Of a stretch of DNA of 64,000 bases, positions 22,606 through 33,800 are shown in pieces. The notes under the pieces are model-generated. The model was not told the origin of the DNA, did not search any database, and saw only the letters and a list, made by a program, of their open reading frames with translations. The translations under genes were made by a program, and so were the position numbers. Positions within the stretch are counted from its first letter, which is position 1. Each line of letters opens with the position of its first letter. The stretch comes from Micropterix aruncella (lineage: Eukaryota > Arthropoda > Insecta > Lepidoptera > Micropterigidae), in assembly GCA_944548615.1 (NCBI GenBank), contig OX155952.1, forward strand, positions 26,910,418-26,974,417, in the 5' to 3' direction.

Positions 22606-25571
22606 GAATCAAGCCTAGAAACTGCAAAAAAACATATATTGATAAAAATATTTTTAATGTTGTTCATCCCAAATGTAATAATAGAAACTTGAAATTGCTT
22701 TATCTGAACATACAATGCTTAAACACGGGGCGGAATGAATTAGAGGTGTATTTAAATGAAAAAACGGACGTACAAATAGTTTGCATATGCGAACATTGGG
22801 TTTCAGAAGGATGCAAATTACTAAATATAAGTAACGATTTCAGTTTAGCATCTAAATTCTGTCGTAGTCAATATTCACGCGGCGGTGTAGCTATTTACAT
22901 AAAAAAAGGAGCGCTATTTGATGATATTGCAGCCTACCATGAAGTTTTTCAAAACATTTCTGTAGAAAGACATTTCGAATGTTGCGGAATAAAATTGAAA
23001 AGAAATAAATTAATAATTATTTGTATATATAGAGTTCCAAACGGCAACTTAGATATATTTTTTGATAAATTTAGACAAATTTTAAATACACTGATTTTAG
23101 ATAAAGTGATTATAGCAACGGACCATAACATAAATCTTTTAGATAATAACCCAAATGTAAGAAAATTTAAGTCAATTCTTGCGGAATACAACATGAAAAT
23201 TACAATCACCTCGCCAACACGAGTCACTGCTACCTCAAGTACACTCATCGACAACATTTTTACAAATTTACAAAGTTCCTTATTTGACAACAATATCGAG
23301 TCTCTGGGGATTTCAGACCATGAGGCAATATCAATGAATATTTTCAATGAAAACATCACGCAAAATAGTAGCTGCCTAACAAACCGGAAAAGAATATTTA
23401 ATGACAAGTCCCAACTAGTCTTCAATAAACATTTATCTGAAATGGACTGGATAACATTTTTTGCATGTGAGAAGGATAACTCCAAATGGTTTACAATTTT
23501 TCTAAATAATATAAAAGATAAATTCAATATCTCATTTCCATATAAATATGTGAAGATGAAGCCTCGTAAAGGAGTTCAATGGATATCAAAGGGTATCAGG
23601 GTATCGTGCAGAAAAAAAAGACATTTATACCTCAAGTCACAGCAAAATAAAAGGGATCAACATCTTAGAGTTTTCTATAGGAATTATACCTCTAGACTAA
23701 AAATGGTTATCAAACAGGCACGGAGAATATCAACCAAACATTACATAGATAATCAAAACAATAAAATAAAAGCAATTTGGGAAGTAGTGAAGGACAAAAC
23801 TAATAGAGACAACAGTTTTAAAGCCAACTTAGAAATAATTTCCGATGATAAAAAGATAGACAATCCTAAGACAGTAGCAACTATATTCAACGAATATTTT
23901 ATAAATAGTACAACGAAAGTTAATAGCATTCCAAAAAACAACAAAGAATATCGGCGATACTTGAATAAGACATGCAAAGTAATTGATTCTATATTCTTAA
24001 AGCCAACTACCAGCGACGAAATAGAAAAGGTAGTAAACAATCTCAAAAATAGTCAATCAGCCGGAATGGATGAAATTCCAATATCGGTGATAAAAAAAGC
24101 AATTGTTTTCCTGAAAGATCCACTTGCACAGGTTATCAATGCTTCTATGGAAAGTGGAGTATTTCCAGAAAACTTGAAGCTCTCTAAAATAATTCCTCTT
24201 CATAAAAAAGGACCAAAAACCGAACTAGGTAATTATAGGCCAATTTCAATCTTATCAACTTTTTCCAAAATAATAGAAACGGTAGTAAAAAAAAGACTCA
24301 TACTTTTTTTTGATTCTTATAATGTGTTAAGCAATAGACAATTTGGTTACAGACAAAAAATGTCGACTAATAAGGCAATCAAGGACTTCATATCTTTCAT
24401 TAGCGAAAAAATGATGGAAAGATTTTATACTTTAGGCATTTTCTGCGATTTAACAAAGGCATTTGATTGTGTCAACCACGATATTTTACTCCACAAGCTA
24501 GAACACTACGGAGTTAGGGGAAACAGCTTAAGATGGATGGAGACTTATCTAAGGAATCGACATCAACTAGTGGAAATAACGCATTACTTAAATGGTACTT
24601 CACAGAAACACCATTCTGCTCCATTAAACGTCACTATTGGAGTTCCACAGGGCTCTATATTAGGACCCATTTTGTTCTTAATATATGTCAATGACTTGCC
24701 TAATAATTTCGAGGACAAAAAAATCACAATGTTCGCAGATGATACTAGTCTAATCTTAACAGATAAAAGTGAGGAAAAACTAATGATTAATGCTAATATT
24801 ACTCTAAATAAGCTACACACGTGGTTTCATTCAAACAATCTTCTTCTTAACGCAACAAAGAGTAACTTTATGGTATTTTCAAGCACACAAAATTCCAATA
24901 CGGGCACTCAAGTAACCTTGCACATCAATAAAAACGTCATTCCCCAGACTAAATGCGTCAAATTCCTAGGTGTACACGTCGACGATAACTTGAAATGGAA
25001 TAGACACTGCGAGGCACTAGAGATTAAATTAAGTAGAGCTTGTTATGCATTGCGTATAGTTAGGAAAACTCTGAGTGAATTAGAAACGAGGAGTATTTAT
25101 TTTTCCTACTTTGAATCGATACTGAGCTACGCCATTACGATCTGGGGAAACTGTTACGCTTGTCACAAGGAACCCTTATTTATCCTTCAGAAAAGAGCAT
25201 TACGGATTATTGCCAGAGCTAAACATATAGAAACATGTAGACCTATTTTTAAAAGATTGAAAATCATGACTCTCACATCACTTTACTTATATAGGCTATT
25301 ATTAGATTTTTACACCGAAAAGGAAAGTTACGTAAAATTTAAAGATACACATAATAAAAACACCAGAAACAAGAATAATTTCATTCTACCATGCGTGGTT
25401 TTAAACGCTGCTAGGCAAAGTACCAAATTCTCAGGGCCTTATTATTTTAACCGCCTACCAGTTAGCATAAAAGACAATAGCAATCTCAGAACGTTCCAAA
25501 AACTTTTAAAGGATTTTTTTACAACCAATACGTTTTACTCTATTGAGGAATTTATAAATTTTACAAAATGA
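22602..25571 (+). CDS. LINE ORF2: APE endonuclease and reverse transcriptase, intact
   Basis: The 989-residue protein starts at the ATG in ATGA, overlapping the ORF1 stop, so stop-coupled reinitiation is a plausible way to translate it. An N-terminal apurinic-type endonuclease spans residues about 30-245: N36 in LYLNIQ, E64 in CICEHW, D174 and N176 in IATDHNINLL (usual form GDFN), and SDH at 238-240. The reverse transcriptase follows: the finger region with IIPLHKKGP and NYRPISIL, motif A FCDLTKAFD with Asp616, motif B GVPQGSILGP, and motif C FADD with Asp713-714. The thumb and C-terminal region runs to the end (KFLGVHVDD, then YFNRLPVSIKD). There is no RNase H domain. All catalytic residues I can check are present. 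Confidence 0.93.
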   Translation: MRIKPRNCKKTYIDKNIFNVVHPKCNNRNLKLLYLNIQCLNTGRNELEVYLNEKTDVQIVCICEHWVSEGCKLLNISNDFSLASKFCRSQYSRGGVAIYIKKGALFDDIAAYHEVFQNISVERHFECCGIKLKRNKLIIICIYRVPNGNLDIFFDKFRQILNTLILDKVIIATDHNINLLDNNPNVRKFKSILAEYNMKITITSPTRVTATSSTLIDNIFTNLQSSLFDNNIESLGISDHEAISMNIFNENITQNSSCLTNRKRIFNDKSQLVFNKHLSEMDWITFFACEKDNSKWFTIFLNNIKDKFNISFPYKYVKMKPRKGVQWISKGIRVSCRKKRHLYLKSQQNKRDQHLRVFYRNYTSRLKMVIKQARRISTKHYIDNQNNKIKAIWEVVKDKTNRDNSFKANLEIISDDKKIDNPKTVATIFNEYFINSTTKVNSIPKNNKEYRRYLNKTCKVIDSIFLKPTTSDEIEKVVNNLKNSQSAGMDEIPISVIKKAIVFLKDPLAQVINASMESGVFPENLKLSKIIPLHKKGPKTELGNYRPISILSTFSKIIETVVKKRLILFFDSYNVLSNRQFGYRQKMSTNKAIKDFISFISEKMMERFYTLGIFCDLTKAFDCVNHDILLHKLEHYGVRGNSLRWMETYLRNRHQLVEITHYLNGTSQKHHSAPLNVTIGVPQGSILGPILFLIYVNDLPNNFEDKKITMFADDTSLILTDKSEEKLMINANITLNKLHTWFHSNNLLLNATKSNFMVFSSTQNSNTGTQVTLHINKNVIPQTKCVKFLGVHVDDNLKWNRHCEALEIKLSRACYALRIVRKTLSELETRSIYFSYFESILSYAITIWGNCYACHKEPLFILQKRALRIIARAKHIETCRPIFKRLKIMTLTSLYLYRLLLDFYTEKESYVKFKDTHNKNTRNKNNFILPCVVLNAARQSTKFSGPYYFNRLPVSIKDNSNLRTFQKLLKDFFTTNTFYSIEEFINFTK

Positions 25572-25956
25572 CTTTTTTTACAAAATACTGATTATTTCAT
25601 TTGTTGATTGTTTAAACTTGAATTAATAATTTTATTGATTGTTTTAGTTATATGGTATCTTATATTTAAATGTAATTACAATGTATTTAGATTCTTCTTA
25701 GACAAAACAGTATAAAAATTAATTTGATTGATTATGTGATTATTGATGATGATTATGCTTGTGTTTGATCATTTCTGATATTGAATATTTTAATTGTTGA
25801 TAGTTTTAGTTTTACTGATTGCGCCTTATATAGCTTCTTCTTTATGAAGTTTCTTCTGAAACAAAATATTGTATGCTCTCTGGGCAGTTTGTTAATTAAA
25901 CATTGTATGTTATTTAATAATTCCCACAATAAAGAACTTGAACTTGAACTTGAACT

Positions 25957-26234
25957 AACCAGTAGCTTTACTCTCGAGCTGCAACAGGGCATTGCGAGAA
26001 GAGGGTGCGAGGAGTGTGGGCAGAGGGGTACGTCCCTCTCAACGCCTTTGGTTAACATTACGCGCAGGTAAAGGCTGGTGACATTATCGAACGTTTAGAT
26101 ATCTGCGTGGGTCGAGTAGCGGGACATCTGGCAGCCATATCTCGGATATGGCTGCCCTTTCGACTAGTGACGTATTCACTTTGATTTCAATTTTGTTCTA
26201 AGAGAAGCTACTGTGTGGTATACTGTGCTAGTGT
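25957..26234. other. no gene recognised
   Basis: The sequence between the LINE tail and the next repeat holds a short inverted motif around 'gcagccatatctcggatatggctgcc' (26130-26155), a perfect-looking hairpin. No coding evidence. Confidence 0.4.
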
Positions 26235-26763
26235 CTTGAACCGGTGGTGAACGGTGTCGTGCAGCTTGGGCCACAAGATCCATTTTGTTCTCGGATCGGC
26301 TTAACTTACGATTCAGCTCCTATTCAGAAGCCTCCTCGAGTGAAAGGCTACCCCGGGTAAGACTCCCGTGTCTCAGGCCTCAGAGATGGTGGACCGGTTT
26401 CTCCCGGCGGGATTGCATCCCGGCGCCACTGGACAGTTTGCGCACCGGTCATCGAAGCCAATCGGTTGTGCATTGTGACTAATTGATGAAGGGGTCTGGA
26501 GACTATGGAAATACACTGTTTCCTAAGCAGCGGGGGTGGATGTTGACCTGTTGTCATGCCACTCTTGAAATGACCTGCTTTGCTTTTTTGCTGGGCAGTC
26601 GTGTAAAAAGGATTCCGGCAATGTTGCAACCGCCGTTGTCCAGGGTAGGCTAAAGAGCTGTCAGTCATCATCCGTTGCTCAGAAAACTGCTGCTGGTACT
26701 ACACAGATTATAACAGGGTGGGGGGGGGGGCACACATTTTTTGTTGAGCAGTCGTGTAAAAAT
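26235..26763 (+). repeat. dispersed repeat 'family A' copy with an embedded Penelope fragment
   Basis: Carries the head 'gtgcagcttgggccacaag', 'cagctcctattcagaagcc', 'caatcggttgtgcattgtg', 'gtttcctaagcagcggggg' and 'tggatgttgacctgttg', collinear with 51240 to 50930 on the other strand. A PLE end-type piece (aaccgccgttgtccaggg...gctgtcagtc) lies at about 26625-26720. It is flanked by near-identical copies of 'gggcagtcgtgtaaaaa' (26593 and 26746), which probably mark its target duplication. Confidence 0.65.
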
Positions 26764-29479
26764 AAGAATTATGCCAAATTATGCTAATAATACTAAAAAT
26801 ATATGTTTGTATTTCACTCATAAGATCACTTACAAGTGTACATTAGTTATACTCTTTTACTTGAAATATTTAAAAACAAGGTATAAAAACAAGGTATTTC
26901 CAAAACACAGCCATCTATTACATTTCAATGGAACTACACTTATTATCAATGAATCCCGGGTCACCAACATAAACCTTAATATTTTGGGAACTAAGAATTC
27001 TACTTTATTTTATCTATTCTATCATTTATTTTGTTTTTAGCCTTTTTTATTGCATGACTTAAACAGCAACCAAGAAGTTTTATGAATTTTATTTGAGTAG
27101 TATTAAATAGTCTGTAAAAACGTTTTATTTGAACAAATTAGCATTCTTAGTTGCCGTGATACTAGGGTTTATGTCGGTGACCCGGAATAATTGCTCCTGA
27201 GTGTATATCTGAAGAAAATATACCTGAAAATAAATCAAGTGGTAAGCATTAGAACGAAAATAAGGAGAACTTTCCCACGTAGTGCAACTGCAGAGCGAAA
27301 TAAAGCATTGTTTTTTTTATTAGCTTCACTTTTAATATTGTATGCAAATGTTGTATGCAATGTCTATTTTCCTTCTCTAACCTACTAATTTTGTCGTTTC
27401 GATTTGAAACTTTTCAAATTTATGCAATTCTGGTAACAATACAATAATATGGAACCATGAGCATGTATTATGCTGGAGGTGGTGATGATTATAGAAACTC
27501 CACAATGTATAACAATAAGTCCATCAAGTTTGGGCTCTTTTGACTTGTCTCAATGAGTCCTTTGGTGGTGGCGCTATTCATAAAAGCGTCTTTCTTTTAG
27601 TTTTTTAAAGTATAGCTAATTTATTCAACTTTTACGTATTACCTCAAAACGCCATTTTTTTTGTCATGTTCGTTTTTTTTGGCGTCTTTTAGTGGGTCGA
27701 CGGTAATAATGAATTGTTTCCTAAATTGCTCATGTGGCTCGAATGGCAAGGGAACTCACCAGTGGCATTCACTTATCGTATACCTTGTGGCGTATTTTCG
27801 TGATCAGTCTGTCACTCGCATATAGTTGTAGTTACATAGGTACTCGTGGAAATAAAATATATAGCCGACTGCAGGCGCAATCGCGTTGTTTGGTGCGTTT
27901 GTTCGCTCTCAGCGCGACTTGTACGTCATCCATCTTGATGTCAGCTCGTCCCACGCTCTTCGCGCCGCTCCCCATCGCCAGCCACCGACAAATCAATTGA
28001 TCAATGTTCATGTAAATTATACGGGAAACTCAATCGCTGAACGCAGCCTTGGCGCGCGTGAAACCGAGCCTTTGACATTGGTGATTAGTTTTAAAGCGCA
28101 GAAACAGTTCGCCTCCTACCCGGCACGTGCATGCAATCACTTCACGGGGTGTCTTGTCTGCGAGGTACCTATGATAGTATGCTAGATGCTTGTCTCATGT
28201 CCTGGTTGTGAATCCCCTAAAGTAAAATTTGAAGATCGGTGATCAGACAACACCATAAGGAACAACATGTACACTCTTAATGTAATGTATGCACGCACAT
28301 AAAAAAACAAGGACCTGAGCTCCTTAAATAACGATCTTCCGGAATAAAATAATGACAAAAAAGACACGGTGCCGGTCAGGCGTGTCACCATGTTCGATAA
28401 TGTATGTGGCATAGATGTATGACCATTCCTGGCATGTAAAACGTCGTTGCCGATTTTACAAAAGTTGGCTGTATTTTTCGCGCTGCATTTCTGCAATTAA
28501 TTAACTAACTTTGCGTTCGAAACTTCGTTACATTATTACCTACTGTGTTGCAGTGAGATGCGTCATGCCATTAAATTTGAACGCCATTTATTACCGCAAT
28601 GTCCGTATCACATTTAAAACTGTGAAAGCATCGTGTAGCACCTTTGCGATAACTCTGCCAGGATGTTTCGTTAGGTTGCTGTACCACAGGAGTAAACACG
28701 AACAGAGGCAAAGCTTCTGAAGAGCGTGCAAAATTTATACCTACTTTGTTAGGGTTGGCTCAGAAGAATAAAATTAAATAAACTAAACATTTGTCAACTT
28801 TGTATTATACACAATTTTAAAAAGTCTCCTTTAGTTACACTATCTAATTACGATATTCCAAAACGATTTTTGCACCGCCGGGTTGAGTTATCTTTCGATG
28901 TTAATGGAATTACTGCAGTATAGGGACCTTTCTCAAAAATCGAAAAAATAATGAAATACCTACTACTAGATTCTATCATTGTAATGCTAAATGTGAAAGA
29001 AAAACGCTTTAACAAATTAACAACCAAATTTAGTTTAAAGTTAAAAACAAATAAACAAACCAAAAAAAGTTTTTTTAAACTCAGTTTTTAAGATTATCTT
29101 AAAAAACTAATCTAACCTACCGTCAAATAGGTGTTTATGTATTATTAAAAATAACTAACAACCTATCGAAATGTATGGGTTTGACCCTTTTTTGAATGCC
29201 TAGGTATATCTCGCTTATTTATAGAAACCGAATAAAGATTATTACAGATTCGGAACCAGCGTGGTCAATATAGTCGGGTGATGTTACAAAATCAATAATG
29301 TAAAATAGGTTCCTTTAATGCATTAATACCTAATTACTAATAGGTATATCTTTCCACCACATAAAAAAACGGTTGTGTCACCCCAACACTTTCCTGAAAA
29401 GTAGCCAGGAACTTAATTATTCTAACCCAAATGTTGTATACGCATTAAATTATGATAGCCCCTTACAAGTTCTATCATG
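26764..29479. other. no gene recognised, AT-rich non-coding
   Basis: Frames of 60-105 codons (26741-27040, 27734-28185, 28182-28496, 28511-28720) show no domain, and two overlap in different frames. The GC-richer patch 27880-28190 is unique in the window but has no splice-bounded open exon that I recognise. Confidence 0.45.
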
Positions 29480-30890
29480 ACATCGCTAATATACCCTGGG
29501 TTGGCTCCCGATGAGGGAACTCCTCAACGGTCAACAGCAGAGACCCAAAATTTTGTATACGCATTCAATTACGATAGCCCTTCCATGTTCCAGCATGACA
29601 TGGCTGATGAACACTGGGTTGACTCCCGATGAGGAAACTCCTCAACAGTCAACAGCAGAGACCCAAAATTTTGTATACGCATTCAATTACGATAGCCTTT
29701 CCATGTTCCAGCATGACATGGCTGATGAACACTGGGTTGACTCCCGATGAGGAAACTCCTCAACAGTCAACAGCAGAGACCCAAAATTTTGTATACGCAT
29801 TCAATTACGATAGATCTTCCATGTTCCACCATGACATGGCTGATGAACCCTGGGTTGACTCCCGACGAGAGAACTCCTCAACGGTCAATAGCAGAGACCC
29901 AAAATTGTGTATACCCATTCAATTACGATAGATCTTCCATGTTCCACCATGACATGGCTGATGAACCCTGGGTTGACTCCCGACGAGGGAACTCCTCAAC
30001 GGTCAATAGCAGAGACCCAAAATTGTGTATACCCATTCAATTACGATAGATCTTCCATGTTCCACCATGACATGGCTGATGAACCCTGGGTTGACTCCCG
30101 ATGAGGGAACTCCTCAACGGTCAACAGCAGAGACCCAAAATTTTGTATACGCATTCAATTACGATAGATCTTCCATTTTACAACTGAAATCGAAATCGAA
30201 AACTATTGAAAACGAAATCGAAACTCGTATACAAAATTTTGGGTCTCTGCTGTTGACCGTTGAGGAGTTCCCTCATCGGGAGCCAAACCAGGGTTCATCA
30301 GCGATGTCATGGTGGAACATGGAAGGTCTATCGTAATTGAATGGGTATACAAAATTTTGGGTCTCTGCTGTTGGCCGTTGAGGAGTTCCCTCATCGGGAG
30401 TCAACCCAGGGTTCATCAGTCATGTCATGGTGGAACATGGAAGATCTATCGTAATTGAATGCGTATACAAAATTTTGGGTCTCTGCTGTTGACCGTTAAG
30501 GAGTTCCCTCATCGGGAGTCAACCCAGGGTTCATCAGCCATGTCATTGTGGAACATGGAAGGGCTATCGTAATTATATGCTTATACAAAATTTTGGGTCT
30601 CTGCTGTTGACCGTTAAGGAGTTCCCTCATCGGGAGTCAACCCAGGGTTCATCAGCCATGTCATTGTGGAACATGGAAGGGCTATCGTAATTATATGCGT
30701 ATACAAAATTTTGGGTCTCTGCTGTTGACCGTTGAGGAGTTCCCTCATCGGGAGCCAATCCAGGGTACATCAGCGATGTCATGGTAGAACTTGGAAGGGG
30801 CTATCATAATTTACTGCGTATACAAAATTTTGGGTCTCTGCTAATGACTGTTGAGGAGTTCCCTCATCGGGGTCCAACCCAGGATGGATG
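29480..30890. repeat. foldback-like array: six direct plus six inverted 118-bp repeats
   Basis: A 118-bp unit (landmarks 'tgggttgactcccgatgag', 'aactcctcaacggtcaac', 'agagacccaaaattttgta', 'caattacgatag', 'tccaccatgacatgg') repeats directly with the marker ATG/ACG at 29511, 29629, 29747, 29865, 29983 and 30101. After a spacer (about 30176-30228, rich in gaaatcgaaa) the same unit runs inverted, with markers at 30274, 30392, 30510, 30628, 30746 and 30865. The two arms form a palindrome of about 1.4 kb. Long inverted repeats built from tandem subrepeats are the hallmark of foldback-type DNA transposons. No transposase is visible. Frames of about 100 codons across the array are a by-product of the repeat. 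Confidence 0.9.
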
Positions 30891-33800
30891 GATTTCAACC
30901 ATAATCTTTTCATCTCATAACATGATGACCAACTGATACCTGCATGCCAAATTTCAGCTCAATCGGATGAAACGTTTCGGCGCTATCGTCGGATAATACA
31001 CACAGCCAGACACAGAAGTTCGTCCACAATACTTTCCTGACAGGAAAGTAATAATAAATTATAATCTATTTATTTACTGTACTTACCTAATGAAATCTTT
31101 GGGGTAATTGAAAAATGATATGTTTTTAATAATTCTAGAATCGTTCAAACACACGCTGCAGTAAACCATATTTGCACTTGTTTATGTTAAAACACTTATT
31201 GAATCAAACGTAAGGAGAAAAATAAACAACAGGTGAGATGTGTACGTCCGCCGCGGCTGGGGGCCCTGAGGTTTGTCAACTTGTCTCCGCGTACGTACGA
31301 AGCGGCCAGTTGACATACACGCACGCGTCTCACGTTTGTAGTAGTGTACCTACCAAATCGCGGTTGTATGAAGCTTTGTCTCTGTTCCGTGTCTACTCGT
31401 GTGGCTGTACACACTACGATTTATGCAGTGTGTAGTACCAGTCACTATGCACCATACTGTAATACCGTGTCGGCGAGCAAAGCCGCAAAGTGAAATGATC
31501 GTTCCATTTCCAGTCCTTCCAGAGACATTTACCCTCATTTAACCAACCAGCCGACTAAGGCCATGTTGGTATACTTCCAACATCTTCGAATATCTGTCGA
31601 CGAGCCTTGCTAGAGGCCCGAGACGACTACCACTAGGCATTCTGCCTTTTCGTGGGATTTCGCGTGAGCCGGGCTCATTGGCCCGGCTTTCGGGATGTGG
31701 CGTTGCAGGGCTTTGCGCCCTGCGGCAAGACTCAGTGTTAGACTTCCAACAACGATACTAAAATGTTTACGTTGTTCGCGTTCTATCGATCGACATTATG
31801 CTTTAAATCGACGACCTCGCCATCTATTAACGCGCCACAAAACTACACTCATACATGGAAGTCGTAGCCTTTTCTTTGTTATGATTAAGCGACTGCCAGT
31901 TGTGAGCTCTGTGTTGTGGTGCGAAAACCTAGCAGTTGCATTTTAACGTATGGAAGTACGCATAATACTTCATTATTTTTGGACCACTGGCGAATAACTC
32001 TTTACATAACGCCTTGCACTTTCGCCTTTACTAATGGCGTTTCGACGTTAGAATTACTTGAGATACGGAGCAATGGTTTTACTGTCGTATCATTGCGTAG
32101 AATTGTGTTATGTCGAGTCGTAGCTACAGATAGGACGGAGAGTGACATTAACTTCAATTCAAAAATGATTTCATTGCAGAAAATCAATTCATCTCCTGAA
32201 GACGGTATTACTACCACGTCACGATTTATTGCTGTTTATTACTTTCGATGTCGCTCACTTAACCGCATTAAACCCTCTCGCCGCCATTCCTATAATATTT
32301 TCAATAAGATATAAGAACTCTTTTATCAGGGGTTATCAATCATAATCCCCCACGGAGCTGCGGCGTTAGTACCGGCTGGCGGCCGTTTGTCAAATGTCTC
32401 CGGCAGTTGGCCACCCCGCCGCGCAGCATCGCCTGTTTATTTTGGACCAGTCCCTATCGCCCAGTGGGTGGACCTATGATTTGTTTTCCAATGCCCAACC
32501 TCGACTTCGATAACGATCCTTAAACTGGCGCGTATTTCAAAAAGTCTTATCTTTCCCGCGCATGACAAGTGACACCCTGCGTGCGTATTTGGTTTCAGAG
32601 ATAATTTATTATAAATGTGTACGTTTACTATCCACCCCAACTGAATTTTGATTTTGCCTTTCATTAACTCAGTTTATAGTGTTGCGACATAACAACTGTT
32701 ATTGAACATAATTCTTCGTTTGTTTTGTGATATTTTTTTCGATATAAAACTGCGGCCACTGTCTCCAAAGAGGAGAAGTAGCGTCAAGTTCTTTACAGTA
32801 CCTATTCTAATGGTAGAATTCAAATATATTTTTCTAGATATTTCCAACCTCAAAATGTATAGTGTATTACGCCACACTCTACACCACCGCTATTCAGTAG
32901 GCCGCCTAAGGAATGAAAATGGCCCGCTCACCGATCGTTGAGAATGGAAAAACTTGGCTAAATTCTGTCGATAGTATTAATAATTATTTATGTATTTATT
33001 ATGGCAATGTACAAAGTTTGCAAGAAGCGTAACACGAAAGGTAGGCAATTAAAAAGGACTAAAATTTTCACTTAAAAATTAATGAACCCACATCAATTAG
33101 TTATGTGACGTTTATATGTGATGATCGGTCCCATGCCGATCCAACTAACTCAAAACTTGTTTTAGGGCAGACATTTTAAATATAGTAAAAAGTTGGCTAA
33201 GTGTTATACATGTTTAAAAGAAGAAAATGCACCGCTTTATTTGAAAAGACGAAATATATGCTAAACAAAATAGGCCTTCATTATTAATTATATTTTTTGG
33301 TCTATTGTGATTGTTCATTTATATATTTGTCTATTTATCTATTTATCACTAAAAAAAGTGATATTTAACAACCTTAATATAAAAAAAAATCATTAGGAAG
33401 ACTCCGACCTTATTCCCCAGCTTAAAATTTGCCGCAACATACGTGGATGTCTGTCTACCTTAACTCCAAATTCAATGCACGCTACTGCTTATATCATATG
33501 TAATATGATACATAACATCATTACCTAATATGTAAACTTTTATGGTTACCGCTAAGATAATTAACAATACATAAATTCTTATTGTTCACATTATGTTAAT
33601 TTGTTCACAACCCGCCCATTTTGAAACCTCACATTAAAAAATAACAGTAACAGCAACATCAACTTTAGTGCACTTGTGATACATGATAGTGACACTACGT
33701 TCTTGGGACATTACGTCAGGGATATTAGAGAATACCTTATTATTTAACCTAATCATGTTAAGTCCGTGATGATCGATTTCTTAAAGAACTGGTTTTAGAT

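Larger units (their letters stand above)
21160..25956 (+). mobile_element. apparently full-length CR1/jockey-like LINE with two intact ORFs
   Basis: A non-LTR retrotransposon of about 4.8 kb: a short 5' leader (start uncertain, about 21160), ORF1 at 21274-22605, ORF2 at 22602-25571, a 3' untranslated region of about 360 bp, and a terminal (gaactt)n tail of nearly four units at 25934-25956. Both frames are uninterrupted, in contrast to every other TE here. ORF2 without an RNase H domain, ORF1 with an esterase-like fold and a microsatellite tail instead of poly(A) all suit the CR1 group. The exact clade needs a tree. No clear target duplication was found, which is common for CR1-like elements. 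Confidence 0.85.

Noticed and set aside
29511..30394. Several overlapping 60-100 codon frames with similar peptides
   Set aside because: By-products of the 118-bp repeat, whose length is not a multiple of three. No start, splice or domain evidence.
29480..30890. Regularly spaced repeats as a CRISPR array
   Set aside because: Units are contiguous with no unique spacers, half are inverted, and the genome is eukaryotic.
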